NCBI GenBank assembly: GCA_036493475.1
Contig: DASXPS010000056.1
Coordinates: 21,956 to 85,955, forward strand
Length of the DNA stretch: 64,000 bases
Reading direction: 5' to 3'
Source: Sporichthyaceae bacterium
GTDB lineage: Bacteria > Actinomycetota > Actinomycetes > Sporichthyales > Sporichthyaceae
Positions 8,220 to 17,476 of this stretch are shown here, piece after piece. The position numbers and the translations under genes were made by a program. The notes under the pieces are model-generated. The model saw nothing but the letters and a program-made list of their open reading frames with translations, did no database searches and was not told the DNA's origin. Each line of letters begins with the position of its first letter. The stretch's first letter is position 1.

Positions 8220-9482
8220 TCACGTGCCCCGGACATGTCCGTCACCGGTGACCACGTACTTGGTGGAGGTCAGCTCCGGCAGGCCCATCGGGCCGCGGGC
8301 GTGCAGCTTCTGGGTGGAGATGCCGATCTCCGCACCGAACCCGAACTCCCCGCCATCGGTGAACCGGGTGGAAGCGTTGACGACCACCGCCGCGGCGTCC
8401 ACCGCGGCGACGAAGCGCCGCGCGGCGGTCTGCGAGCCGGTGATGATGGCCTCGGTGTGCCCGGAGCCGTGCGCGCGGACGTGTGCGATGGCGTCCTCCA
8501 GCGAACCAACCACGGCGGCGGCAATGTCCAACGACAGGTACTCGGTGTCCCAGTCCTCGTCCACGGCAGCTACCACCGGCGGGCCGCCCAGCCGGGCCAC
8601 CTCGGTGTCGCCGTGCACGGTCACGCCGACCGCGCCCAGCGCGGCGATTGCCCGCGGCACGAACGCCTCGGCGACATCGGCGTGCACCAGCAGCGTCTCC
8701 GCGGCGTTGCACACGCTTGGCCGCTGCGCCTTGGCGTTGACCAGGATCCGTTCGGCCATATCCAGATCGGCCGCGGCGTCCACGTAGACGTGGCAGTTGC
8801 CCACGCCGGTCTCGATCACCGGCACGGTGGATTCCTCAACCACCGAGCGGATCAGGCCCGCACCGCCCCGCGGGATCAGCACGTCGACCAGACCGCGGGC
8901 GCGCATCAGGTGTTTCACCGAGTCGTGGCTGTCGCCCGGCACCAACTGCACCGCATCCGCCGGCAGCCCGACCGAGGCAATGCCCGCCTGCAGCGCGGCG
9001 ACGATCTCCACGTTGGAGGACTTCGCCGAGGACGACCCACGCAGCAGCGCGGCGTTGCCGGACTTCAGGCACAGCCCAGCGGCGTCCGCGGTGACGTTGG
9101 GTCGGGACTCGTAGATGATGCCGACCACGCCGAACGGCACCCGGACCTGACGCAACTCCAGGCCGTTGGGCAACGTGGACCCGCGCACCACCTCACCGAC
9201 CGGGTCGGGCAGCCCCGCCACATCACGCAGCCCGTCGGCCATTCCGGCCACCCGCTTCTCGTCCAGCCGCAGCCGGTCGATCATCGCCTCGGACGTGCCG
9301 GCGTCGCGGGCCCGGGCCACGTCCGCGGCGTTGGCCTCGAGGATCTGCGGGCACGCGGCGATCAGCGCGTCGGCCATCGCCCGCAGCGCGGCATCCTTGT
9401 CGGCGCGCGAGGCCACGGCCAAATCAATGGCCGCGATCCGCGCGCGCCGCGCGGCGTCGTGCACAGCGCTCTGGTCGGTCAT
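8220..9482 (-). CDS. proA: Gamma-glutamyl phosphate reductase
   Basis: NADPH-dependent reduction of gamma-glutamyl phosphate to glutamate-5-semialdehyde, the second step of proline synthesis. The 420-residue length matches the family. The N-terminal half carries [20 protein letters not shown] and [12 protein letters not shown], typical of ProA. The catalytic Cys lies in [15 protein letters not shown], and C-terminal [19 protein letters not shown] is near-invariant in the family. The start is ATG 9482 ([15 protein letters not shown]). An open frame continues upstream, but into sequence antisense to etfA, which I reject. proB is not adjacent. Confidence 0.97.
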   Translation of the reverse strand: MTDQSAVHDAARRARIAAIDLAVASRADKDAALRAMADALIAACPQILEANAADVARARDAGTSEAMIDRLRLDEKRVAGMADGLRDVAGLPDPVGEVVRGSTLPNGLELRQVRVPFGVVGIIYESRPNVTADAAGLCLKSGNAALLRGSSSAKSSNVEIVAALQAGIASVGLPADAVQLVPGDSHDSVKHLMRARGLVDVLIPRGGAGLIRSVVEESTVPVIETGVGNCHVYVDAAADLDMAERILVNAKAQRPSVCNAAETLLVHADVAEAFVPRAIAALGAVGVTVHGDTEVARLGGPPVVAAVDEDWDTEYLSLDIAAAVVGSLEDAIAHVRAHGSGHTEAIITGSQTAARRFVAAVDAAAVVVNASTRFTDGGEFGFGAEIGISTQKLHARGPMGLPELTSTKYVVTGDGHVRGT

Positions 9483-9505
9483 GCCCTCAGGGTAAACCGA
9501 GCAGG

Positions 9506-10468
9506 TCAGCCCTTGCGCTTGAGAATCTCTTCGGTGGCCTGCGGCAGCACCTTGTGCAGGTCGCCGACGACGCCGTAATCGGCCAGGTCGAAGATCGGGG
9601 CCTCCCGATCCTTGTTCACCGCGACGATGGTTTTCGAGGTCTGCATGCCGGCCCGGTGCTGAATCGCGCCGGAGATACCGCAGGCGATGTAGAGCTGCGG
9701 GGAGACGGTCTTGCCGGTCTGCCCGACCTGCGACTGGTGCGGGTACCAACCGGCGTCGACCACCGCGCGGGAGGCACCGACCGCGGCACCGAGGGAATCG
9801 GCGAGGCGTTCCACCACGCCCATGTTCTCCGCCGAGCCCACGCCGCGGCCACCGGAGACCACAATCGCGGCCTCGGTCAGCTCCGGGCGCTCGCCCTTCT
9901 CCTCCACCACCCGGTCGGTGATCTTCGCGGCCTTCGCGGCGGCGGACAGTTCCACCGACACCGCCACCCGGTTGCCCGCGGCGGCGGCGGCCACCGGCGG
10001 GGTGGCGTTCGGCAGCACCGCGATCAGTGGGGTGCCGGTGGTGACCTTGGAGTGCACGATCGTCGCGCCACCGAAGATGGACTGCTCGGCGACCACCGCC
10101 CCGCCGTCGCCGGACAGGCCGGTGGCGTCGGTGAGCACACCGGAGTTGGTCTTGATGGCCAACCGACCGAGGATCTCCTTGCCGTTCGCGGTCGCCGCGA
10201 CCAGCACCGCGGCGGGAGACTGCTCGGCCACCAACTTGGCCAGCACCTCGGCCACCGGGGCCACCACGAAGTCGTTCAGCTCGGCGGCGTCGGCGACGTA
10301 AATGGTCTCCGCGCCGTACTCGGCCAACTTGTCCGCGGCCGCGTCCACGCCGGAGCCGACGAAGACCGCGGCGGGCTCCCCGACCGCCTTGGCCATCGTG
10401 AGCAGCTCGAGCGTGACCTTCTTGACCGCACCGTCAGTGTGCTCGACGAGCACCAATACCTGCGCCAT
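9506..10468 (-). CDS. etfA: Electron transfer flavoprotein, alpha subunit
   Basis: FAD-binding subunit of the heterodimeric carrier that accepts electrons from acyl-CoA dehydrogenases. The protein has 320 residues. The C-terminal FAD domain contains [34 protein letters not shown] and the family signature [20 protein letters not shown]. The N-terminal adenine-nucleotide-like domain begins [16 protein letters not shown]. It is 36 bases downstream of etfB in the same orientation, the normal etfBA order. It probably serves fatty-acid and branched-chain acyl-CoA oxidation together with the crotonyl-CoA-level enzymes elsewhere in the window. Confidence 0.97.
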   Translation of the reverse strand: MAQVLVLVEHTDGAVKKVTLELLTMAKAVGEPAAVFVGSGVDAAADKLAEYGAETIYVADAAELNDFVVAPVAEVLAKLVAEQSPAAVLVAATANGKEILGRLAIKTNSGVLTDATGLSGDGGAVVAEQSIFGGATIVHSKVTTGTPLIAVLPNATPPVAAAAAGNRVAVSVELSAAAKAAKITDRVVEEKGERPELTEAAIVVSGGRGVGSAENMGVVERLADSLGAAVGASRAVVDAGWYPHQSQVGQTGKTVSPQLYIACGISGAIQHRAGMQTSKTIVAVNKDREAPIFDLADYGVVGDLHKVLPQATEEILKRKG

Positions 10469-10504
10469 GGAAAACGCTTCTCCCTCTTCGAGTGTGACGG
10501 TCAG

Positions 10505-11284
10505 TCAGACGAACTTGCCGGTGGCCAGGAAATCGACCAGGGCGATCCCGCCGTTGCCGTCGTCCTCGACGACGGTGCCCGCCGAACGCGGCGGACGGTT
10601 GGCCGCATCGGCCACCGCGGTCCACGCCCCCGCCGAACCGATCGAACCGGCGTCCAGGCCCAGGTCGGCCACGGAGAGCACGTCAACCGGCTTTTTCTTT
10701 GCGGCCATGATCCCCTTGAACGAGGGGTAGCGCGGCTCGTTCATCTTCTCCACCACGGACACCACCGCGGGCAGCGAGGCCGCCACGACCTGGTAGCCGT
10801 CGTCGGTCATCCGCCGCACCTGCAACGCGGAACCGTCCACGTCGATCTTGTTCACGAACGTCAGCTGCGGCAGCTCCAACCGCTCGGCGAGCATGGCCGG
10901 CACCACCGAGGTCCGCGAGTCCGAGGACTCGCACCCGGCGATCACCAGGTCGAAGCCTTCGATCCGCTGCACGGCCTTGGCCAGCGCCAACGAGGTGCCG
11001 GGCGCATCCGAGCCGGCCAACGCGTCGTCCTGCACGTGCACCGCGGAATCCGCGCCCATGGACAGTGCCTTGCGGATCGCATCCGTCGCACTCGCTGGAC
11101 CCATCGACAACACGGTCACCGTGCCGCCGTGCGCCTCGGTCAGCTGCAACGCCGCCTCGATGGCGAACTCGTCCATCTCATTGAGGATGTTGTCCCCGGA
11201 GCGGTCCAGCGTTTGCGAGGCCGGGTCCAGCTTTTTCTCCGCCCAGGTGTCGGGCACCTGCTTCACACAGACGACGATGTTCAT
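10505..11284 (-). CDS. etfB: Electron transfer flavoprotein, beta subunit
   Basis: AMP-binding partner of EtfA, 259 residues. It starts MNIVVCVKQVPDTW and contains the typical NEMDEFAIEAALQLTEAHGG and the ETF-beta signature region around VPAMLAERLELPQLTFV. ATG 11284 is taken as the start. A GTG at 11308 would add eight residues and sits next to a GGGAGGA element, so it cannot be excluded. The upstream region carries a recognisable promoter (TTGTCA-N18-TAAGCT) overlapped by two tandem operator-like repeats (11321-11352). Confidence 0.96.
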   Translation of the reverse strand: MNIVVCVKQVPDTWAEKKLDPASQTLDRSGDNILNEMDEFAIEAALQLTEAHGGTVTVLSMGPASATDAIRKALSMGADSAVHVQDDALAGSDAPGTSLALAKAVQRIEGFDLVIAGCESSDSRTSVVPAMLAERLELPQLTFVNKIDVDGSALQVRRMTDDGYQVVAASLPAVVSVVEKMNEPRYPSFKGIMAAKKKPVDVLSVADLGLDAGSIGSAGAWTAVADAANRPPRSAGTVVEDDGNGGIALVDFLATGKFV

Positions 11285-11320
11285 GGAACGGCTCAGTCCT
11301 CCCGACACCAGAAACCCACG

Positions 11321-11363
11321 GTTACCGCTGAGTAGCTTACTTTTGAGTAGCTAGCGTTGACAA
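11321..11363 (-). promoter_or_regulatory. Promoter of etfBA with two tandem operator-like sites
   Basis: On the minus strand, TTGTCA (11363-11358) and TAAGCT (11339-11334) are separated by 18 bases, a plausible sigma-70 promoter. Two 16-base sites lie end to end across the spacer and -10 region. These are GCTACTCAAAAGTAAG (11352-11337) and GCTACTCAGCGGTAAC (11336-11321). Both share GCTACTCA, then a gap, then GTAA. A closely related site lies upstream of ccr (45765-45780). The layout suggests repression by a dimeric regulator, possibly of the TetR type. Confidence 0.55.
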
Positions 11364-11463
11364 CAGCCTGGCCGCCGTGCTGGGCGTGACTCCCGCCACG
11401 CTGTCGGTCGACCGGCCGGACCAATTCTGCTGCCCGGTCGTGACCGGCCGACACGCGGGTTGC

Positions 11464-12243
11464 TCACCGCCCGACGAACTCGGCCTTCCCCGGACCGTTC
11501 TCCACGAACGAGCGCATGCCGATCTTCTGGTCCTCGGTGGCGAACAGCGCGGCGAAATTCAGCCGCTCCACCTCCAGCCCGGAGGCCAGATCGAGCTCCA
11601 GACCGTTGTCGATGGCGTTCTTGCAGGCGGCCAGCGCCTGCGCCGGACCGTTGACGAAGGTGCGCGCCCAGGCCATCGAGGCCTCGTACACCTCGGCGTC
11701 CGGCACCACCTTGTCCACCAGGCCGATGGCCAGCGCCTCGGCGGCGGCCACGAACCGGCCGGAGAAGCAGATCTCCTTGGCCTTGGCCGGGCCGACCAAC
11801 CGCGGCAGCCGCTGCGTGCCGCCGGCGCCGGGGATGATGCCGAGCAGGATCTCCGGCTGGCCCCACTTGGTGGACTCGCCGCTGACCCGGAAGTCCGCGC
11901 ACATGGCCAGCTCGCACCCGCCACCCAGGGCGTAGCCGGTGACCGCGGCGATGACCGGCTTGGGAATCTTGGACACCGCGGTGAAGCAGGCCTGCAGGTC
12001 CACCGAATGCGCGGCCATCTGCGCGTAGGTCATGTCCGCCATTTCCTTGACGTCCGCGCCCGCGGCGAACACCCGTTCGCCGCCGTAGACGACCACCGCG
12101 GCGATGGAGGAGTCGGCGGTGATCTCAATGGAGGCAGCCCGGATTTCCTCCTGCACCTGGCTGTTGAGCGCGTTCATCTTCGGCCGGTCCAGCCGGAGAG
12201 TGGCGACCCCGCCGTCCCGCTCGATCCGCACGAACTCGCCCAT
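11464..12243 (-). CDS. Enoyl-CoA hydratase/isomerase family protein
   Basis: Crotonase-fold enzyme of 259 residues that hydrates 2-enoyl-CoA to 3-hydroxyacyl-CoA. Oxyanion-hole segments are FAAGADVKEMADM and ALGGGCELAMCADF. The two catalytic glutamates of classical hydratases fit GQPEILLGIIPGAGGTQRLPR. The C-terminal NGPGKAEFVGR is typical of short-chain hydratases. ATG 12243 (MGEFVRIERDGG) is chosen. A longer frame upstream would run antisense to glgX. It probably acts with the 3-hydroxyacyl-CoA dehydrogenase and thiolase in this window, at the crotonyl-CoA level or in beta-oxidation. The exact substrate is not readable from sequence. Confidence 0.93.
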   Translation of the reverse strand: MGEFVRIERDGGVATLRLDRPKMNALNSQVQEEIRAASIEITADSSIAAVVVYGGERVFAAGADVKEMADMTYAQMAAHSVDLQACFTAVSKIPKPVIAAVTGYALGGGCELAMCADFRVSGESTKWGQPEILLGIIPGAGGTQRLPRLVGPAKAKEICFSGRFVAAAEALAIGLVDKVVPDAEVYEASMAWARTFVNGPAQALAACKNAIDNGLELDLASGLEVERLNFAALFATEDQKIGMRSFVENGPGKAEFVGR

Positions 12244-12307
12244 GACAACCCTTTCGCCGCACCGACACCCTGCCCGCCAACCTATCCCCGGCGGGTGACC
12301 CGCAATC

Positions 12308-14467
12308 ATGGGACCGATGAGCGCCGACCGCCCGCCCCTGTGGCCCGGGGATTCTGTGCCGTTGGGCGCCACCCACGACTCGCTGCGCGGCGGGGTGAAC
12401 TTCGCGTTGTCCTCCTCCGCCGGGGAATCGGTGACGGTGTGTCTGTTCGACGACGCCGGTGTCGAGCAGCAGCGGGTGCAGCTGACCGAGCGCACCGGTT
12501 CGGTGTGGCACGGCTTCGTGCCGGGGCCGGGACCGGGCACCCGCTACGGGTTCCGGGTGGCCGGGCCGTGGGAGCCGGCGCGCGGCGCGCGGTACAACGC
12601 GGCCAAGTTGTTGGTGGACCCCTACGCCCGGGCCATCACCGGTGATTGGACCGCGGATCCGGCCGGCTTCGGGCACCAGCACGACGGCGGTGACCTGACC
12701 CGGGACAGCCGGGATTCGGCGCCGTACGTGCCGCACGCCGTTGTGGTGAGCGCCGGCCCGGACGGCCGACTCGGCCCACCCGCGCCGGGTCGCACCTGGG
12801 CGGACACCGTGCTCTACGAACTGCACGTGCGCGGGTTCACCCAGCAGCACCCGGAGGTGCCGCCGGAGTTGCGCGGGACGTTCGCCGGGTTGGCGCACCC
12901 GGCGGTCACCTCGTATCTGACGGGATTGGGGGTCACCGCGGTCGAGTTGCTGCCGGTGCATCACTTCGTCTCCGAGGAGCGCCTGCTGCTGGGCGGGCGA
13001 CGCAACTATTGGGGCTACAACACCCTGGGCTGGTTCGCCCCGCACGCCGGGTACTCCTCATCCGGATCGACCGGCGGGCAGGTCCGCGAGTTCCGCGCGA
13101 TGGTGCACGCGCTGCACGCGGCCGGACTCGAGGTGATTCTGGACGTCGTCTACAACCACAGCGCCGAGGGCGACGAGACCGGCCCGACCCTCAACCTGCG
13201 CGGCATCGACAACGCGGCGTACTACCGGCTGCGCGACGGGCGGCGGTATATCGATGACACCGGCTGCGGGAACACCATCGATGCCCGCTCGCCCCGGGTG
13301 ATCGGACTCATCGCGGATTCCCTGCGGTATTGGGTGTCCGAGATGGGGGTGGACGGCTTCCGCTTCGACCTGGCGCCGGCATTGCTGCGCGGGAATGTCG
13401 GGGTCGACGCGGCCGCGACCTTGTTGACGGTGATCGCACAGGACCCGGTGTTGAGCCGGGTGAAGTTGATCGCCGAGCCGTGGGATCTGGGCCCCGGCGG
13501 GTACATCACCGGCGGTTTCCCACCGCCCTGGGCGGAATGGAACGACAAGTTCCGCGGGGGCGTGCGGGACTTCTGGCGCCGCGCCGCGCACGGCGTCAAC
13601 GACATGGCGTCGCGCCTGTCCGGGTCATCCGACGTGTTCGGTCAGCCTGGCCGAGGACCCGAGGCCTCGATCAACTTCATCACCGCGCACGACGGGTTCA
13701 CGCTGCGCGACCTGGTGTCCTACGAGGCCAAGCACAACGAGGCCAATGGCGAGGACAACCGGGACGGCACCAACGACAACCGCTCCTGGAACTGCGGTGT
13801 GGAGGGCGACACCGACGCCGCCGCGGTACTCACCCTGAGGGCCCGTCAGGTGCGTAATTTTCTGCTCACGCTGGTGCTGTCCGCCGGGGTGCCGATGCTG
13901 GTGGCCGGGGACGAGCGCGGACGCACGCAACTCGGCAACAACAATGCCTACTGCCTCGATGACCCGACCACGTGGATGGACTGGTCGCCCAACCCGGTCG
14001 GTGAGCGGCTGACGGCCTTCGTCCGGAAGGTGCTGGCGTTGCGGGCCGCGCACCCGGTTTTCCGCTCCCGAGAGTTCTTCACCGGCGCACCGCGCAACGG
14101 ATCCGGGCAGCCCGACGTGGCGTGGTTCCGCCCGGACGGCGAGCATCTGACGCAACGGGACTGGCTGGACGGCGGGCTACAGACCCTCGGCATGCAATTC
14201 AACGGCGCGGAGGTGACCCGCCGGGGGTCCCGCGGCGAGGCACTGCACGACGACAGCTTCCTGCTGTTGCTGCACGCCGGGGCGGCAGCGGTGGACTTCC
14301 GGTTGCCCGAACCCACCGCCGGCTGCCGTTACCGCACCGTGCTGGACTCCGGTGACGAGCGCGCTGCAGAACGCCCCGAGGCCGCGGCGGGCGAGGTGGT
14401 GCACCTGGTGGCGAACTCCGCGGTACTGCTCCAGGTCAGTGGCGGCGTCACGGCGCCGATCCGGTGA
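12308..14467 (+). CDS. glgX: Glycogen debranching enzyme (isoamylase-type)
   Basis: Hydrolyses alpha-1,6 branch points of phosphorylase-limit glycogen; cytoplasmic. The 719-residue protein has an N-terminal CBM48 domain (about residues 15-110). The GH13 barrel follows, with VILDVVYNHSAEGDETGPT, then GFRFDLAPAL (nucleophile Asp), IAEPWDLG (acid/base Glu) and ITAHDGFTLRDLVSY. The adjacent motif NYWGYNTLGWFAPH is typical of GlgX. ATG 12308 is the longest start; ATG 12317 is an alternative. Its last 20 bases overlap the end of a convergent ABC-transporter gene. It works with GlgP, whose gene lies about 6 kb downstream. Confidence 0.96.
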   Translation: MGPMSADRPPLWPGDSVPLGATHDSLRGGVNFALSSSAGESVTVCLFDDAGVEQQRVQLTERTGSVWHGFVPGPGPGTRYGFRVAGPWEPARGARYNAAKLLVDPYARAITGDWTADPAGFGHQHDGGDLTRDSRDSAPYVPHAVVVSAGPDGRLGPPAPGRTWADTVLYELHVRGFTQQHPEVPPELRGTFAGLAHPAVTSYLTGLGVTAVELLPVHHFVSEERLLLGGRRNYWGYNTLGWFAPHAGYSSSGSTGGQVREFRAMVHALHAAGLEVILDVVYNHSAEGDETGPTLNLRGIDNAAYYRLRDGRRYIDDTGCGNTIDARSPRVIGLIADSLRYWVSEMGVDGFRFDLAPALLRGNVGVDAAATLLTVIAQDPVLSRVKLIAEPWDLGPGGYITGGFPPPWAEWNDKFRGGVRDFWRRAAHGVNDMASRLSGSSDVFGQPGRGPEASINFITAHDGFTLRDLVSYEAKHNEANGEDNRDGTNDNRSWNCGVEGDTDAAAVLTLRARQVRNFLLTLVLSAGVPMLVAGDERGRTQLGNNNAYCLDDPTTWMDWSPNPVGERLTAFVRKVLALRAAHPVFRSREFFTGAPRNGSGQPDVAWFRPDGEHLTQRDWLDGGLQTLGMQFNGAEVTRRGSRGEALHDDSFLLLLHAGAAAVDFRLPEPTAGCRYRTVLDSGDERAAERPEAAAGEVVHLVANSAVLLQVSGGVTAPIR

Positions 14468-15452
14468 GGCGTTCGTCGGCGTTTTCCGGGAAGTGGCACG
14501 CGGCCGCGTGGCCCGCGGTATCCGCGGTGAGCACCGGCGGGGTCACCCGGCACACGTCGCGCACCTTCGGGCAGCGCGGGTGGAAAGGACAGCCGGGCGG
14601 CGGGCTCAGCGGCGAGGGCGGCTCGCCGGTCAACCGCACTCCCGGCCGGTGCAACCGCCGCGCCGGGTCCGGCAGCGGCGCCGCCGCCAGCAGCGCCACC
14701 GTGTACGGGTGCCGCGGTCGCGCGTACAACTCCGTGGCGGTGCCCACCTCCACCAATCGCCCCAGATACATCACGCCGATGCGGTCGCACAGGTGCCGCA
14801 CCACGGCGAGATCGTGCGCGATCACCACGTAGGCCAGCCCCAACTCGGCCTGCAGGTCCTCCAGCAGGTTCAGTACCTGGGCCTGGATCGACACGTCCAG
14901 CGCGGACACCGGTTCGTCGGCCACCACCAGCCGCGGGCGCAGCGCCAACGCCCGGGCGATGCCGATGCGTTGGCGTTGACCGCCGGAGAACTCGTGCGGG
15001 TAGCGGTTGTAGTGCTCGGGGTTGAGTCCGACCAGTTCCAGCAATTGCTGCACCGCCGGCCGGGTGCCGTGCGGCGTCGCGATGCCCTGCAGTCGAAACG
15101 GTGCCCCCACGATGGTGCCCACCGTGTGCCGCGGGTTCAGCGAGGAGTACGGGTCCTGGAAGATCAATGCGATCTCCCGACGCACCGGGCGCAGCTTGCG
15201 GCCGCGCAGCGCGGTGATCTCCCGGCCGTCCAGCCACACCCGACCGGCGCTGGGCTCCAACAACCGGGTCACCAGCCGACCGGTGGTGGTCTTGCCGCAG
15301 CCGGATTCCCCGACCAGCCCGAAGGTCTCCCCCGGCGCCACGTCAAAGTCCAGACCGTCCACCGCGTGGACCAGGGCGGTTTGACGCCGCATCACCCCGG
15401 AGCGCACCGGGAAGTGCTTGGTCAGCCCACGCACCGCCAGCAGCGCGCTCAT
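14448..15452 (-). CDS. ABC transporter ATPase, OppF/DppF-type
   Basis: Second nucleotide-binding subunit of a family-5 (oligopeptide/nickel-type) importer, 334 residues. Walker A is GESGCGKTT, the Q-loop FQDPYSSLNPR, the signature EFSGGQRQRIGIARAL, Walker B VVADEPVSALD, and the switch His sits in VIAHDLAVV. The C-terminal oligopeptide-transporter extension holds the Cys-rich GCPFHPRCP block with a later Cys, expected for an iron-sulfur cluster in this subfamily. ATG 15452 overlaps the stop of the OppD-type gene (ATGA). It is the last gene of the operon oppC-SBP-oppB-oppD-oppF. The substrate is unknown. Confidence 0.95.
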   Translation of the reverse strand: MSALLAVRGLTKHFPVRSGVMRRQTALVHAVDGLDFDVAPGETFGLVGESGCGKTTTGRLVTRLLEPSAGRVWLDGREITALRGRKLRPVRREIALIFQDPYSSLNPRHTVGTIVGAPFRLQGIATPHGTRPAVQQLLELVGLNPEHYNRYPHEFSGGQRQRIGIARALALRPRLVVADEPVSALDVSIQAQVLNLLEDLQAELGLAYVVIAHDLAVVRHLCDRIGVMYLGRLVEVGTATELYARPRHPYTVALLAAAPLPDPARRLHRPGVRLTGEPPSPLSPPPGCPFHPRCPKVRDVCRVTPPVLTADTAGHAAACHFPENADERLTGSAP

Positions 15453-16453
15453 CGTTGCGCCCACAACTCGCGCCGCCGCGACGGCTCCAGGTGACACGCC
15501 ACCGCGTGGTCGGGCCGGCTGGGCAGCAGCACCGGTACCTCGGTCGAGGATCGCCCACCGGTCTGCGCCGCGTACGGGCAGCGGGGGTGGAACGCGCAAC
15601 CGGGCGGGGTGTTGATCAGGCTCGGCGGCGAGCCCGCGACCGGGGAGAGCCGGTCGTGCCGGACGCCGTCCAACCGCGGCACCGAACCCAGCAACCCCCA
15701 CGTGTAGGGGTGTTCCGGGCTGTCGAACAGATCCTCTGCCCGCCCGTACTCCGCCGCCCGTCCCGCATACATGACCAGCACGTCGTGGGCCATCTCGGCG
15801 ACCACCCCGAGGTCGTGGGTGACCAGGATCAACGCCGTGTCCCGTTCCGCCTGCAGACCCCGGATCAGGTCCAGGATCTGCGCCTGGACGGTGACGTCCA
15901 GCGCGGTGGTCGGCTCGTCGGCGATGAGCAGCGCCGGGTCGCAGGACAGCGCCATGGCGATCATCACCCGTTGCCGCATACCTCCGGAGAACTGGTGCGG
16001 ATGGTCGTCCACCCGTTGCTGTGGCTGCGGGATGCCGACCCGGCCGAGCAGATCCACCGCCCGCCGCGTGGCCACCGGCCGGGACACGGGGTGGTGCACC
16101 CGGTAGGCCTCGACGATCTGGGCACCCACGGTGTGGAACGGGTTGAGTGAGGTCAGCGGATCCTGGAAGATCATCGCCGCGGTGGAGCCGCGCAACCGGC
16201 GCATCGCCTCCGGGCCGGCAGCGAGCAGATCGTGGGAGTCCAGGTGGATCTCCCCGGTGATCGTGGTGCCCGGCGAGCGCCGGTGCAGGCCCATGACGGC
16301 CAGCGCGGTCACCGTCTTGCCCGAGCCGGACTCCCCCACGATGCCCAGCGTCCGGCCGCGGTCCACGGCGAAGGACAGCCCGTCGACGGCGCGCACCACC
16401 CCGTCGTCGGTGGCGAAGCGCACCCGCAGGTCACGCACCGTCAGAAAGCTCAC
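15449..16453 (-). CDS. ABC transporter ATPase, OppD/DppD-type
   Basis: First nucleotide-binding subunit, 334 residues. Walker A is GESGSGKTV, the Q-loop FQDPLTSLNPFH, the signature QFSGGMRQRVMIAMAL and Walker B LIADEPTTALDVTVQAQ. It carries the same C-terminal Cys block as its partner (GCAFHPRCPYA). The gene overlaps both neighbours by four bases, so translation of the permease, OppD- and OppF-type subunits is probably coupled. It pairs with the 334-residue OppF-like protein to form the asymmetric ATPase dimer usual for di- and oligopeptide importers. Confidence 0.95.
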   Translation of the reverse strand: MSFLTVRDLRVRFATDDGVVRAVDGLSFAVDRGRTLGIVGESGSGKTVTALAVMGLHRRSPGTTITGEIHLDSHDLLAAGPEAMRRLRGSTAAMIFQDPLTSLNPFHTVGAQIVEAYRVHHPVSRPVATRRAVDLLGRVGIPQPQQRVDDHPHQFSGGMRQRVMIAMALSCDPALLIADEPTTALDVTVQAQILDLIRGLQAERDTALILVTHDLGVVAEMAHDVLVMYAGRAAEYGRAEDLFDSPEHPYTWGLLGSVPRLDGVRHDRLSPVAGSPPSLINTPPGCAFHPRCPYAAQTGGRSSTEVPVLLPSRPDHAVACHLEPSRRRELWAQR

Positions 16454-17457
16454 AACCGCACCCGCGGGTCCGCGACCGCGTAGAGCACGTCCACGATCAG
16501 GTTCGCCAGCACCACGAAGAACGCGCCGACCAGCGTGACGCCGAGAATCTCCGGCAGGTCCTTCGCGGACACCGCGTCCACTGCGAACTTGCCGATGCCG
16601 GGCAGCGAGAACGTGGACTCGGTGAGGAACGCACCGCCCAGCAGCAGGCCGAGATCCAAACCGAAAATGGTGAGGATCGGGGTCAGCGACGCGCGCAGCC
16701 CGTGCCGCAACACCACCTCACGCTCGCGCAGACCTTTCGCGCGCGCGGTACGGATGAAGTCCTCCTCCATCGCCTCCAACATCGACGCCCGGGTCAGCCG
16801 CGCGTACAGCGCGGCATAGAGGAACGCCAGGGTGATCCACGGCAGCGTCAGATTGCGTGCCCACAACAGCGGATCGTCGGTGAGCCCGACGTAGTGCACG
16901 TCCGGGAACCAACCGAGTTTGTAGCTGAACAGGGCCAGCGACAGCAGTCCGGTGAAGAAGATGGGTAGCGACACCCCGGCCAGTGCGGTGGCCATCGCCG
17001 CTCGGTCCAGCACACTGCCCCGGCGCAAGGCAGACAACACCCCGACTCCCACTCCCCCGATCAGCCAGAGGGCCGCGGCACCCACCGCCAGCGACGCGGT
17101 CACCGGCAACCGATCCTTGATCAGCGGCCAGACTGCCTGGTGATTCTTGAACGAGTAGCCGAAGCAGGGTGCCGGGCAGTGCTCGGACTCCGGCCCGAAC
17201 TGATAGGTCTCGCCGACCACCAGGCCCTTGACGAACCGGCCGTACTGCTCGTAGATCGGCTCGTCCAGGTGCAGCTTCGCGGTCACCGCGGCCACCGCCT
17301 GCGGGCTGGGGTCACGACCCACGTAGCCGGTGGCCAATTCCGCCGTGGTCTGCCCGGCCAGCCGCGGCACCCCGAAGAAGATGCCGAAGGTGACCAGCGT
17401 GGTGATCGCCAATAGGGCGACCGACCACACCAGTCGGCGGAGCACGAAGCTCAGCAT
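16450..17457 (-). CDS. ABC transporter permease, OppB/DppB-type
   Basis: Membrane subunit of 335 residues with about six transmembrane segments, beginning MLSFVLRRLVWSVALLAITT. A large periplasmic loop (about 45-125) follows the first segment, as in OppB. The cytoplasmic EAA loop is recognisable around DFIRTARAKGLREREVVLRH, which contacts the ATPases. ATG 17457 is chosen because AGGGA lies eight bases upstream. A TTG two codons earlier would extend it slightly. It lies 20 bases after the substrate-binding protein gene and overlaps the OppD-type gene by four bases. Confidence 0.94.
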   Translation of the reverse strand: MLSFVLRRLVWSVALLAITTLVTFGIFFGVPRLAGQTTAELATGYVGRDPSPQAVAAVTAKLHLDEPIYEQYGRFVKGLVVGETYQFGPESEHCPAPCFGYSFKNHQAVWPLIKDRLPVTASLAVGAAALWLIGGVGVGVLSALRRGSVLDRAAMATALAGVSLPIFFTGLLSLALFSYKLGWFPDVHYVGLTDDPLLWARNLTLPWITLAFLYAALYARLTRASMLEAMEEDFIRTARAKGLREREVVLRHGLRASLTPILTIFGLDLGLLLGGAFLTESTFSLPGIGKFAVDAVSAKDLPEILGVTLVGAFFVVLANLIVDVLYAVADPRVRL

Positions 17458-17476
17458 CGCCAATCCCTAAATGTGA

